A stretch of DNA of 64,000 nt from Sporosarcina luteola (GTDB lineage Bacteria; Bacillota; Bacilli; Bacillales_A; Planococcaceae): contig NZ_BJYL01000008.1 in the NCBI RefSeq assembly GCF_007991495.1, positions 40,338-104,337 on the forward strand, given 5' to 3'. Positions 25,798-34,402 of the stretch are shown one piece after another. Positions within the stretch are counted from its first letter, which is position 1. Each line of letters opens with the position of its first letter. Both the position numbers and the translations under genes were made by a program. The notes below the pieces were generated by a model. The model searched no databases, was not told where the DNA came from, and saw nothing but the letters and a program-made list of their open reading frames with translations.

Positions 25798-25798
25798 G

Positions 25799-28700
25799 AT
25801 GTCGAATTTAATGAACATGAATAGAAGGAAAATCATCATACTGACAACTTGTTTTTTAATTACCTTAGTTGGGCTTCGATTCCTATGGGCTACCCTTTAT
25901 TACGATAAGAATCTTCCGCAAGCTGAAGGAGGAGTGCTTGATCTGCGAGGAGTTGACTTTGCGGACGATTCGATTCAACTAGTTGGTGAATGGATGTTTG
26001 ACCCATGGAGTCTTGAAAATACAGAACGGCAGGACGACACGCCAGCGTACATAACCGTGCCGGGGAAATGGAGAGAATCACTATCCAATCCACCAGCTGG
26101 TAATGATATGTCATTTCTATACGGTACATATCATCTTCGAATTCTGTTAGACGAAAAACATAAGAATGAGCCATATACCTTCTATGTAAAAGATATAAGA
26201 ACGGCATCGGCTATTTATATTAATGGGGAAAAGGTGATGGAACAGGGGAAGGTAGCGACGAAGGAAAGTGATTTTGTTCCAAAAGTCAAACCTTTTAAAA
26301 TAAGTTTCCAGAGCGACGTTCAAGTGATTGATTTATCTATACAAGTTGCTGACACGGGTCCCTCGAAAAAAAGCGGGATGCAGAAGCCGATTCAATTTGG
26401 TTTTGTGTCAGCGGTTGAAAAAAGCCAAACTGTAGCGCTTATGTCTCAACTTTTATCTGTCAGCATCTTGCTGTTACATTTCGTTTTTGCCATCATTATT
26501 TACATCGGCTTTTCAAGAAGAAGTGAATTATTGTATTTAGCAGTTGTGTTTGGAAGCGCTGCGTTGTCAATTCTTCTGGATGATGAGCGGATTTTACTTT
26601 ACTTATTTCCGACGATTGAACAATTTTGGTGGATAAAGCTTGCGCACTTCTCTTATACGACGAGTATTATCTTCCTTGTGCTCTTTTTTAGGAAACTGCT
26701 GGAAGGCACATTGAAAACGACTTCGTTGCTTTCCTATCTGTATAAATTGTTGTTCATCGTATATTTGGTATATATTTTCGTACTTTTATTGGATATCCGA
26801 CCTATTTCGGGAAATTTGTTCTCGTTGATTTTCATCGTGGGACCGATCCTCATTCCATTCAGTTTACTGAAAATCGTGTCGAAGGGGACGAGCGGCTCCA
26901 TCTATTTGCTCTTTGCAACAATTAGCATTGCATTCAATATAGTTTGTGCTTACTTCAATACGATCGGATTAGTTGTTCTTCCGTATTATCCCTTCAATAT
27001 GATCATTGCTGTCATCTGTTTTGCGGTTTTCTGGTTCAAGCAATTCTTCCAAGCTACCGAAGAAAGCAAGGCACTCGCTGAAAAGCTTCAGCGCGTTGAT
27101 CAAAAGAAAGATGAGTTTCTGGCAAATACATCACATGAATTACGCAATCCTTTACATGGCATTATGAATATATCCCAGACGATTTATGAAACGGAAAGTG
27201 ATCATTTATCTGTTGAAAGCAAGAGGAATATGGAGACGCTTATTTCCGTCAGTAAAAGGATGTCCTATATTCTGAATGATCTTTTGGATATTCAACATTT
27301 GAAAGAGGGCGGCATCGAGCTTCATAAAAAAGATGTCGATCTTTCTGCTGTCGTCGCAAGCGTTGTGGATATGATGCGTCTGATGACGGAGGGGAAGGAT
27401 ATTTCATTCGTTATTAACATCAGTGAAGATTTTCCTTGCTTGAGGGCTGATGAAAATCGGCTGTTTCAAATTGTATTCAACCTTATCCACAATGCGGTGA
27501 AGTATTCAGAGCGTGGGGAAATTACAATTTCTGTCGAGATGGAAGGGAAAATGGCAAGGGTTAGTGTGAAAGATACGGGAATCGGGATAGACGAAGAAAC
27601 GTTACACTCGATTTTCCTTCCGTATGAGCAGGCGGATTCAAGTATGACTGCAATGGGTGGAGGACTTGGTCTTGGGCTTAGCATTTGTGAGCAACTCGTC
27701 AGTCTTCATGGCGGCAAGTTGGAAGTGCAGTCGGTTGTGGATCAAGGTTCGACATTCTCATTCACGATTCCTTTAGGGAATGAAAGGAAAGAATTGAAAA
27801 CGGAACGTCCGATGGTGAATCAGTTGACGGCCCCTCGTTTGGAAATAGCAGCAGGTTCAGAAAGAGAAGGGCTACCGAGGATTCTCGTCGTCGACGATGA
27901 TCCCCTTAATTTAACGATTGTAGAACGCATTTTGAAGGCTTCTCAATTCGAAGTGACGACATGTACGAGCGGGACGGAAGCATTGGTTTTATTGAATAAA
28001 GGCAAATGGGATCTCGTTTTGACGGATGTCATGATGCCCAAAATGTCTGGCTATGAATTGACGGAGAAAATTCGGGAGCGGTTCACGATGGCGGAGCTGC
28101 CTGTTATGATGCTGACCGCGCGAAGTCAGTCGGAGGATATCCAAACTGGATTCCACTATGGGGCAAATGATTATATTATTAAGCCGGTTGCTAAGAAAGA
28201 ATTGGTTGTGCGAGTGAAGGCGTTGACGGATCTCGGGAAGTCGATGTCTGACCGGGTTATTATGGAGGCGGCATGGCTGCAGGCTCAAATTCAACCGCAT
28301 TTCCTTTTCAATACGTTAAATACAATTGCCGCGCTTAGTGAAGAGGACCCGGAAAAGATGATGAAGCTGATCAATGAGTTCGGAAATTACTTGAATGCAA
28401 GTTTTACAACTCAAAACTTGAGCGAACTTGTGCCTCTTAAGAAGGAACTTGAACTCGTCCGTTCGTATGTGTTTATCGAAAAGGAGCGGTTTGGCGAACG
28501 ATTGCAAGTGGAATGGCAAGTTGATGTGAATTCCAATGTGCTCGTGCCTCCGCTCGCAATCCAGACACTAGTTGAAAATGCTATTAACCACGGTGTTTTA
28601 TGCCTGCCAGGTGGGGGGACTGTGAAGGTTTCCGTTATGGAACTAGATGGGGCTGTTGAAATTTCGATTGCGGATGACGGCATGGGAATGGATCCTGAAA

Positions 28701-28855
28701 AAGTCTGTAAGTTGTTATCCGAGGCGGGTGAAAGGAATAAAGGCATTGGCTTGTTGAATACCGACAAACGACTGCGTCAATTATTCGGCAGAGGCTTGAG
28801 AATTACGAGTGAGCTCAATGTCGGTACAACCGTATCTTTTACTGTTCCAAAATGA
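25799..28855 (+). CDS. Hybrid sensor kinase: 7TMR-DISM, HisKA, REC and second LytS-type kinase module
   Basis: A 1018-residue membrane signalling protein. TM1 (about 10-30), extracytoplasmic beta-rich ligand domain of the DISM-extracellular/galactose-binding type (about 40-205), about seven helices (about 213-420, 7TMR-DISM), HisKA with H446 in NTSHELRNP, HATPase_c (about 545-665), a receiver with phosphoacceptor D743 in LTDVMMP, then a His_kinase (LytS) module with H834 in QPHFLFNTLN and its own HATPase_c (about 905-1015). Two phosphotransfer histidines of different classes flank one receiver, allowing an internal relay. The convergent REC-SARP regulator at 28900 is the likely output. Later in-frame ATGs at 25811 and 25817 are possible starts. 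Confidence 0.88.
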   Translation: MSNLMNMNRRKIIILTTCFLITLVGLRFLWATLYYDKNLPQAEGGVLDLRGVDFADDSIQLVGEWMFDPWSLENTERQDDTPAYITVPGKWRESLSNPPAGNDMSFLYGTYHLRILLDEKHKNEPYTFYVKDIRTASAIYINGEKVMEQGKVATKESDFVPKVKPFKISFQSDVQVIDLSIQVADTGPSKKSGMQKPIQFGFVSAVEKSQTVALMSQLLSVSILLLHFVFAIIIYIGFSRRSELLYLAVVFGSAALSILLDDERILLYLFPTIEQFWWIKLAHFSYTTSIIFLVLFFRKLLEGTLKTTSLLSYLYKLLFIVYLVYIFVLLLDIRPISGNLFSLIFIVGPILIPFSLLKIVSKGTSGSIYLLFATISIAFNIVCAYFNTIGLVVLPYYPFNMIIAVICFAVFWFKQFFQATEESKALAEKLQRVDQKKDEFLANTSHELRNPLHGIMNISQTIYETESDHLSVESKRNMETLISVSKRMSYILNDLLDIQHLKEGGIELHKKDVDLSAVVASVVDMMRLMTEGKDISFVINISEDFPCLRADENRLFQIVFNLIHNAVKYSERGEITISVEMEGKMARVSVKDTGIGIDEETLHSIFLPYEQADSSMTAMGGGLGLGLSICEQLVSLHGGKLEVQSVVDQGSTFSFTIPLGNERKELKTERPMVNQLTAPRLEIAAGSEREGLPRILVVDDDPLNLTIVERILKASQFEVTTCTSGTEALVLLNKGKWDLVLTDVMMPKMSGYELTEKIRERFTMAELPVMMLTARSQSEDIQTGFHYGANDYIIKPVAKKELVVRVKALTDLGKSMSDRVIMEAAWLQAQIQPHFLFNTLNTIAALSEEDPEKMMKLINEFGNYLNASFTTQNLSELVPLKKELELVRSYVFIEKERFGERLQVEWQVDVNSNVLVPPLAIQTLVENAINHGVLCLPGGGTVKVSVMELDGAVEISIADDGMGMDPEKVCKLLSEAGERNKGIGLLNTDKRLRQLFGRGLRITSELNVGTTVSFTVPK

Positions 28856-28899
28856 AAAAAGGCGCCATGACTGCTTCACTGGTCTACGGCGCCTTTTTT
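28855..28899. terminator. Bidirectional terminator between hybrid kinase and REC-SARP regulator
   Basis: AAAAAAGGCGCC pairs with GGCGCCTTTTTT around a 21-base loop, between two convergent stops only 45 bases apart. Confidence 0.88.
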
Positions 28900-30027
28900 C
28901 TACCCATTTAAAATAGAATCGTACAATCCGGTCGTCGATTGATCTGGTAAAATGCCAAGATCTTCGATGAGGAGCTCTTTCATGTCATGATAAACCTTTA
29001 CAGCTTCACCGCGGTTGCCAGTTTTAACATAGAAACGCATAAGCTGTTGAACGGCAGATTCCGAATACGGGCTCAGGGAGACAAGAAGTTGTAAATACTG
29101 TTGTTTTTTATTCAACAAATTCTGGTCGGCGAAGAAATCGATCATCATTTGAAGAAGTTGGGAAATTTTTTGACGGATTGCATGCGCCTTCACGAGAGCC
29201 CATTCATAACCGTTATTCTCCATATAATCCCCGTTATAATTCTGAACAATGTCTTCGAACATTTCGATGTTCGCATCTGTAAGTTGCGGGTGGTCTTCGA
29301 AAATCCGTTCGAATTGGTGTACATCACATTCATAATGATCAATTTCCATTACATAGCTTCCGTTTGAAAAAGTGATGGTATCCGGATAACCCATGGCATC
29401 CAATGTTTTTCGTAAGTATGAAATCGCGGTATGCAATTGAATCTTCGCCTTTTGGTACTCTACATCATTCCATAATGCTTCAATGATTGTATCCCGATGG
29501 ATGGGGTCTTGGTGGTTTGTAATGAAATAGGCAAATAGTTCCTTCACCTTTCCAGTTTTCCACTTCACGGGGGTGTTATGATGGTATACGGCAAATTCTT
29601 TGAAACAAATAATCTTCAAGGCTTTTGAAGGAAGTGTTGCATTTGTTTTCTCAGTGGTTCGCTTCTCAAGTTGTTCTTGGATCCGTAAGATCGTCTTCTC
29701 AAGCCGTTCCGACATGATCGGTTTCATCAAATAATCAATGGAATGTAATTCGAAAGCTTGAACTGCATAATCACGGTATGCGGTGACAAATACGATGAAA
29801 ACATCCTTATTCCACTCCTTAAGCAGATCAGCCAAATCAAGACCGCTAAGCCCAGGCAGCTCAATATCCAAAAATGCCACATTGAAATCCAGAGTTTTCA
29901 TGCCTTTAAGGACATCACGGGCATTTGAAAAGGAGCCAACAACTTCAACCGTCTCAATTGTTTGCAGTTTCTTCATTAAATGCCGCAATGCGAGCTGCTC
30001 ATCGTCCACAACAATTGTACGAATCAT
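28900..30027 (-). CDS. REC-SARP (BTAD) response regulator
   Basis: A 375-residue cytoplasmic regulator. Receiver (1-120) with D8-D9, phosphoacceptor D54 in AFLDIELPG and YLMKP. A winged-helix DNA-binding segment (about 148-230; HRDTIIEALWNDVEYQKA and LHTAISYLRKTLDA are typical of OmpR/SARP trans_reg_C) is followed by a bacterial transcriptional activation domain made of TPR-like helices (about 238-370). A longer in-frame start exists at 30075, but ATG 30027 follows GGGGGTGA and yields MIRTIVVDDEQ. This class is regularly found beside 7TMR-DISM hybrid kinases with a LytS-type C-terminal module, so it is the inferred partner of the convergent gene. Targets are unknown. Confidence 0.88.
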   Translation of the reverse strand: MIRTIVVDDEQLALRHLMKKLQTIETVEVVGSFSNARDVLKGMKTLDFNVAFLDIELPGLSGLDLADLLKEWNKDVFIVFVTAYRDYAVQAFELHSIDYLMKPIMSERLEKTILRIQEQLEKRTTEKTNATLPSKALKIICFKEFAVYHHNTPVKWKTGKVKELFAYFITNHQDPIHRDTIIEALWNDVEYQKAKIQLHTAISYLRKTLDAMGYPDTITFSNGSYVMEIDHYECDVHQFERIFEDHPQLTDANIEMFEDIVQNYNGDYMENNGYEWALVKAHAIRQKISQLLQMMIDFFADQNLLNKKQQYLQLLVSLSPYSESAVQQLMRFYVKTGNRGEAVKVYHDMKELLIEDLGILPDQSTTGLYDSILNG

Positions 30028-30129
30028 AAAAATCACCCCCACCATTGAAATTACGAGCAATATATTACCAATCATTATCTCAACTACTCAAACACTATGC
30101 AAGAATTTTCCTAACCCACCTTTTTTTTC

Positions 30130-30210
30130 GGTGCCTGTCACCCAGAAAATTCAGAATCTCTTGGGCGGCGGGCACCGGGAAAATTCTGAATCGTTCGGGT
30201 GGCTGTCACC
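30130..30210. repeat. Palindromic GGTGCC element, degenerate double copy B
   Basis: GGTGCCTGTCACCC (30130) pairs imperfectly with GGGCGGCGGGCACC ending at 30176, and a second half ending GGTGGCTGTCACC lies at about 30198-30210. ATTCAGAAT/ATTCTGAAT segments in the two halves also pair. It looks like two diverged elements that joined. Confidence 0.75.
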
Positions 30211-30282
30211 ATTTTGTGAACGATATGTGAAGGTTGAGAAATGGTCTATTAAATTGGTTGCTTATGATATATTATGGAAGAG

Positions 30283-30304
30283 TGATAATTGATAACTGTT
30301 CTCA
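30283..30304 (+). promoter_or_regulatory. Fur-box-like site upstream of the haem-uptake operon
   Basis: TGATAATTGATAACT overlaps TGATAACTGTTCTCA. The second matches the 7-1-7 Fur consensus TGATAAT-N-ATTATCA at 11 of 14 positions, and the pair of GATAA hexamers in one phase is typical of Bacillus Fur sites. It lies about 40 bases before the first NEAT gene. Iron-Fur repression of the operon is the natural reading. Confidence 0.6.
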
Positions 30305-30341
30305 TTGAATAGTTTTGAAGATAGTTGAAAGAGGTGAGGGG

Positions 30342-30944
30342 TTGGCTCGTGGGAAAATGATGAAGGGTTTGTCGGCTGCTAGTTTGCTTGTCTTCATCCT
30401 ATTGTTGCCGGGAATGAACGCGTCCGCCGCGACACTGGACGATGGTGTTTACGCTATTGACTATCAATTGTTACAAGCTGATAGTGATTCCGTCTCTATT
30501 GCGAATGATTATTTTGCGAAGCCTGCATTGTTGAAAATCAAAGGTGCTGATGCGCGCATGCAGGTGACCGTGAATCAAAGCGAATGGGTGAAAGAGCTGA
30601 AGGCGCAAGATGGCGATGCATTTGTCGATTCGACAATCGTCAGCGAGGATACGGAGGCGAATACACGGGTTGTCGAGTTTAAATTCGATGGTGAGCAATT
30701 GACGCCATTCCCGCTTAAGATGCATGTCATCATCAAGGATATGGAGCCGGTTTATGATCATGCATATACCGTCCGAGTCGCCATTGATCCCGATTCAGCT
30801 GAAGTGGCGGATGAGGAGTGGATTGACTCCCAATCCGAAGATGATGCTTCTGGAAAGACTATTTGGTACATAGTGGTTGCGCTATTTGCGGTTGTGGCCA
30901 TCGTAGCTGTAAGCAAAATGACGCGATCCAAGAAAAAGAACTGA
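30342..30944 (+). CDS. Membrane-anchored NEAT-domain haem-binding protein (IsdC-like)
   Basis: A 200-residue exported protein: signal peptide (about 1-32), one NEAT domain (about 34-155), short acidic linker, a C-terminal membrane helix (about 172-192) and a basic tail SKMTRSKKKN. The haem-ligating YxxxY of NEAT strand beta-8 is present as YDHAY, and the 3-10 helix region is SVSIANDYF. No LPXTG or NPQTN precedes the helix, so it should stay in the membrane rather than be sortase-linked. Start: TTG 30342 follows GAGGTGAGG; an in-frame ATG at 30357 is an alternative. It probably passes haem from the outer NEAT proteins to the importer. Confidence 0.85.
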   Translation: MARGKMMKGLSAASLLVFILLLPGMNASAATLDDGVYAIDYQLLQADSDSVSIANDYFAKPALLKIKGADARMQVTVNQSEWVKELKAQDGDAFVDSTIVSEDTEANTRVVEFKFDGEQLTPFPLKMHVIIKDMEPVYDHAYTVRVAIDPDSAEVADEEWIDSQSEDDASGKTIWYIVVALFAVVAIVAVSKMTRSKKKN

Positions 30945-30971
30945 TATTAAGATTAAGAGGAGAGTAGACGA

Positions 30972-32486
30972 ATGAAAAAGAATTTAATGATGTTTTTAAC
31001 AGCAATTCTAGTGCTTTTCACTGCAGTACCTGCACTTCCGTCAGCGGCTGCTGAAGTAACTGCGCAAGACGAACAGGCATATGAGCTTCCAGTTAAAGTC
31101 CTTCAACCCGACAGTGATGAAGAATCATCTGCTGGGAAGTTTGTGAAAAACCCAGTACAAATCAAAGTTGAAGACGGAAAAACGGTTGCATATATGACTT
31201 TGCTCAGCAGTCAATACTGGCAGTCTTTGAAAATCCAAGCCGGTGATGATTTCGTAGATGCTGAAGTTGTTAGTGAAGATGAAAAAGAGAATACAAGAGT
31301 TGTGAAATTTGATGTTAAAGATGTTAAAAGCATCGTGAATGCGAAAGCTCATATTATCGTTACAGGCGTACCTGGCCTTGGCGAGTATGATCATACGTAC
31401 GATATCCGTTTCCAATTTGACGCAAGCGACGTTCCTGCTGATAAGGAAGAAGTGGAAGAGCCGAAAGAAGATCCAAAAGAAGAAGTTACTGAAACTCCTG
31501 GCGAAACATTAAAAGATGGGGAGTACACAATCGGTTATAAAGCATTGCATGAAGAAGAAGAGAAAGACTCTTCGATGATGAGATTTATGGATACACCTGC
31601 TTCATTGACTGTGAAAGATGGTAAAAACATCGTTGCTCTTAACTTGACGAACAATGAACAAATTACAGAGTTCAAAGTTGAGCAAGACGGCGAATATGTT
31701 GATGCAGACGTAGTAAGTGTAGATGAAGAAGCAAACAGCCGCATCGTTTCATTCGAAGTAGCGGATCTTACAAAACTGATGAACGCGAAAGTGACTGTGT
31801 TTGTCGCAGCAGCGAATCATACTGGGAATTACACAATTCGTCTTGCTTTCGATCAGGACAGTGTAGCACCAGTTGCTACTGAAGAAGAGCCGACCGAAGA
31901 GCCGGAAGAACAACCTGAAGAAGTTGAAGTACCATTCAAAGACATCGATAACACTTGGGCTAAACCTTATATTGAAGCACTTGCTGCACAAGGAATCGTC
32001 AAAGGTAAAGCTGCAGATACATTTGCACCGAACGATAAAATGACAAGAGCTCAATTCGCTTTAGTTATTGCACGTGCATTGGAGCTTCCGACGCAAGATG
32101 CTGAAGGTACGTTCTCTGATGTGACGAAAGAGATGACTGGTTTCGTTCAAGAGGTGGAAGCTGCTAGCCGCGCTGGCATTATCAAAGGCGACAACGGCAA
32201 ATTCAATCCGAACGAAGCAATTACACGTCAACAAATGGTGACGATGATTATCCGTGCAATTGAATACAAAGATGCGTCTGTTCTAGAAAACGTGAAAACA
32301 GATGCTGCGTTCGCTGATGCTTCGCAAATCAATGATTATGCAAAATCAGCTGTGTCATTGGCTGCAGGGTTAGACATCATTAATGGAAATGATGTAAAAG
32401 GCGAAAAAATGTTCCAACCGAAAATGAACGCAACTCGCGCTCATGCGGTGAAAATGGTTTACAACATGCTAGAAGTAATTAAATAA
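30972..32486 (+). CDS. SLH-anchored protein with two NEAT domains
   Basis: A 504-residue exported protein: signal peptide (about 1-27), NEAT1 (about 36-155), Glu/Pro linker, NEAT2 (about 178-298), Glu/Pro linker and three SLH domains (about 318-504) starting VPFKDIDNTWAKPY. NEAT1 has YDHTY (YxxxY) and should ligate haem. NEAT2 reads HTGNY at the same place, losing the first Tyr, which normally is the haem-iron ligand; it may bind haemoprotein or another partner instead. The layout resembles B. anthracis BslK, where SLH anchoring replaces sortase. Twenty-seven bases separate it from the upstream NEAT gene, with GAGGAGAG before the ATG. Confidence 0.9.
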   Translation: MKKNLMMFLTAILVLFTAVPALPSAAAEVTAQDEQAYELPVKVLQPDSDEESSAGKFVKNPVQIKVEDGKTVAYMTLLSSQYWQSLKIQAGDDFVDAEVVSEDEKENTRVVKFDVKDVKSIVNAKAHIIVTGVPGLGEYDHTYDIRFQFDASDVPADKEEVEEPKEDPKEEVTETPGETLKDGEYTIGYKALHEEEEKDSSMMRFMDTPASLTVKDGKNIVALNLTNNEQITEFKVEQDGEYVDADVVSVDEEANSRIVSFEVADLTKLMNAKVTVFVAAANHTGNYTIRLAFDQDSVAPVATEEEPTEEPEEQPEEVEVPFKDIDNTWAKPYIEALAAQGIVKGKAADTFAPNDKMTRAQFALVIARALELPTQDAEGTFSDVTKEMTGFVQEVEAASRAGIIKGDNGKFNPNEAITRQQMVTMIIRAIEYKDASVLENVKTDAAFADASQINDYAKSAVSLAAGLDIINGNDVKGEKMFQPKMNATRAHAVKMVYNMLEVIK

Positions 32487-32498
32487 GTATACACTCCA

Positions 32499-32531
32499 GC
32501 CGGCGTCACGCATATAAGTGACAGCCGGCGT
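32499..32531 (+). other. Intercistronic hairpin in the haem-uptake operon
   Basis: GCCGGC-GTCAC pairs with GTGAC-a-GCCGGC around GCATATAA. No T-run follows, so it is more likely an mRNA processing or stability element than a full terminator; it may lower expression of downstream genes relative to the SLH-NEAT gene. Confidence 0.6.
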
Positions 32532-32559
32532 TGTGTGTATGTGAATAAAGGAGTTTACG

Positions 32560-33495
32560 ATGAAAACGAAAACGCTTTTTTCGATGGCGATTGCGTTTCT
32601 GCTTGCGCTTTATATTCCCGCAATGATGCCGGTGCACGCGGCCGGGACGACTTTCGCAGACGGTGATTATACTGTTCCATTCACAGTATTGAAAGAATCT
32701 GGGAATGAACAATCTGCGACTGCCGATTATATGGTAAGCCCCGCGAAAGTGAAAATCCAAAATGACAAAGCGACAGTGACAGTGACGTTGAATAATAGTT
32801 CATGGTGGCAATATTTCAAAGTGCAAGGAAAAGACGTGCAAGTTGTCAGTGAAGCGAATGACAAACGTGTCGTCAAGTTTGACGTAACGGATCTGAGGCA
32901 GCCGGTAAAAGCGAAAATCCATGTCATTGTGACAGGGATACCCGGGTTTGAGTATGACAATAAATACGACATACGCCTCTCTTTCAACACATCATCCATA
33001 CCTGCACCACCTGCTGAAAAGCCAGTGACGACACCTCCAGTGAAGGAAACGAAACCTGAAACAAAACCGGAAGCAACGAAAAAGCCAGAAGAAAAACCGA
33101 CTCAACAGAAGGTTGAAAAGCCAGTTGAGAAAAAAGAAGTTTCCAAGAATGAAACAACTGTGACCGAAAAAGCGAGTAAATCCGAATCGGAAAAAGAGTC
33201 AAAAACAGAGGATGCTTCGACAACAGACGTTGAAACGGACGAAACCGTTGATGCGGCAAAAGATGAAGAGGATGAACTTGGCGTAGAGGATAGGGCAGAT
33301 GAACTCGTTGAAGAAGAGGAAGCAGCAGAAGAAATTTCAATAGAAGAAACAGAGCAAAACGAAGCAGTCGCAGAAGAAGTGGCGGATGAAAAAGGCAGTT
33401 CGAATACGATCTTATTTATCGTGCTGGCAGTGATCTTCGCAATTTTGGCAGGCGGTATCACATTTGCTGCAGTGAAGAAACGTGCCCGTAAGTAA
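32560..33495 (+). CDS. Membrane-anchored NEAT protein with long acidic linker
   Basis: A 311-residue exported protein: signal peptide (about 1-29), one NEAT domain (about 31-150) with YDNKY as the YxxxY haem motif, then about 130 residues of low complexity, first Pro/Lys/Glu-rich (KPETKPEATKKPEEKP) then very acidic, and a C-terminal membrane helix (about 284-304) with tail KKRARK. The linker is long enough to cross the wall. As with the first NEAT protein there is no sortase motif before the helix. AAAGGAG precedes the ATG. It probably links the SLH-bound NEAT protein to the membrane importer. Confidence 0.87.
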   Translation: MKTKTLFSMAIAFLLALYIPAMMPVHAAGTTFADGDYTVPFTVLKESGNEQSATADYMVSPAKVKIQNDKATVTVTLNNSSWWQYFKVQGKDVQVVSEANDKRVVKFDVTDLRQPVKAKIHVIVTGIPGFEYDNKYDIRLSFNTSSIPAPPAEKPVTTPPVKETKPETKPEATKKPEEKPTQQKVEKPVEKKEVSKNETTVTEKASKSESEKESKTEDASTTDVETDETVDAAKDEEDELGVEDRADELVEEEEAAEEISIEETEQNEAVAEEVADEKGSSNTILFIVLAVIFAILAGGITFAAVKKRARK

Positions 33496-33520
33496 AAGCA
33501 CGGTTAGGAGTTGTTCAAAA

Positions 33521-34402
33521 ATGAAAAAAGCAATCGGTCTAGTATGCATCTTGTTTCTTGCGATGCTGGCCGGCTGTTCTTCAGGCAAGGACAAGGCGGC
33601 CGCTGTTCAAGAGGACATCGAGGAAGGGGATCGAATTGTCGCAACGACTGTCGCGTTGACTGAAATTATGGATGCACTGGAAATCGATCTTGTCGGTGTC
33701 CCCTCCAGCTATAAAGACTTGCCGGAACGATATGCCGATGCGAAGGAAGTCGGCAATCCGATGAGTCCCGATATGGAGATGCTGCTTTCTTTGAAACCGA
33801 CGGAAATCTATTCAGTGACGACGTTGAAATATGACTTGCAAGAGATGTTTGAAGAACGCGGGATCGATATGACGTATGCCAATCTGGAAAGTATCGACGC
33901 GATGCATGAAGAAATCTTGAAAATTGGCGAAAAGTACGACCGTTTGCCGCAGGCGGAAGCAATTGTGGCGGAGTTCGAAGAGAAGTTAGCCCAGATAGAG
34001 GTTGTTGCTGAAGGGAAAGAGAAGCCGACTGTTTTGATTTTGCTTGGGATTCCTGGAAGTTATTTAGTCGCGACGGAGCATTCGTATATCGGTGATCTTG
34101 TGAAGCGGGTCGGTGGTGTGAATGTGATAACGGGCGAGGATGTAGAGTTTTTATCGTCCAATACGGAATATTTGCAGCAGTCGAATCCGGATATCATTTT
34201 GAGGGCTGCACATGGAATGCCCGAGCAAGTTGTGGAGATGTTCGATGAAGAGTTCCGTTCGAATGATGTATGGAAGCATTTCAATGCCGTGAAAAATGTC
34301 CGTGTCTATGATTTGGAGGAAACACTGTTCGGAACGACGGGCAATTTGGCAGCAATCGAAGCGTTGGATGAATTGCAGAAGATGCTCTATCCAGAGGAAT
34401 GA
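33521..34402 (+). CDS. isdE: Haem ABC transporter substrate-binding lipoprotein
   Basis: A 293-residue helical-backbone (FecCD-type) binding protein with lipobox MLAGC (Cys about 19). IsdE of Staphylococcus holds haem between a Met and a His; matching positions here are the Met within GNPMSPDMEML and the His of RAAHGMPEQ. It receives haem from NEAT proteins and docks on the permease encoded next. AGGAG is well placed for ATG 33521; the upstream in-frame start at 33482 would remove the lipoprotein signal. Its end overlaps the permease start by 4 bases. Confidence 0.9.
   Translation: MKKAIGLVCILFLAMLAGCSSGKDKAAAVQEDIEEGDRIVATTVALTEIMDALEIDLVGVPSSYKDLPERYADAKEVGNPMSPDMEMLLSLKPTEIYSVTTLKYDLQEMFEERGIDMTYANLESIDAMHEEILKIGEKYDRLPQAEAIVAEFEEKLAQIEVVAEGKEKPTVLILLGIPGSYLVATEHSYIGDLVKRVGGVNVITGEDVEFLSSNTEYLQQSNPDIILRAAHGMPEQVVEMFDEEFRSNDVWKHFNAVKNVRVYDLEETLFGTTGNLAAIEALDELQKMLYPEE

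Noticed and set aside
33102..33461. Ser/Thr-rich antisense frame opposite the NEAT linker
   Set aside because: It mirrors the Glu/Lys codons of the real plus-strand linker; no start signals.
30342..33495. Sortase-dependent anchoring of the membrane NEAT proteins
   Set aside because: The C-terminal hydrophobic helix and basic tail look like a sorting signal, but no LPXTG, NPQTN or similar pentapeptide precedes them.
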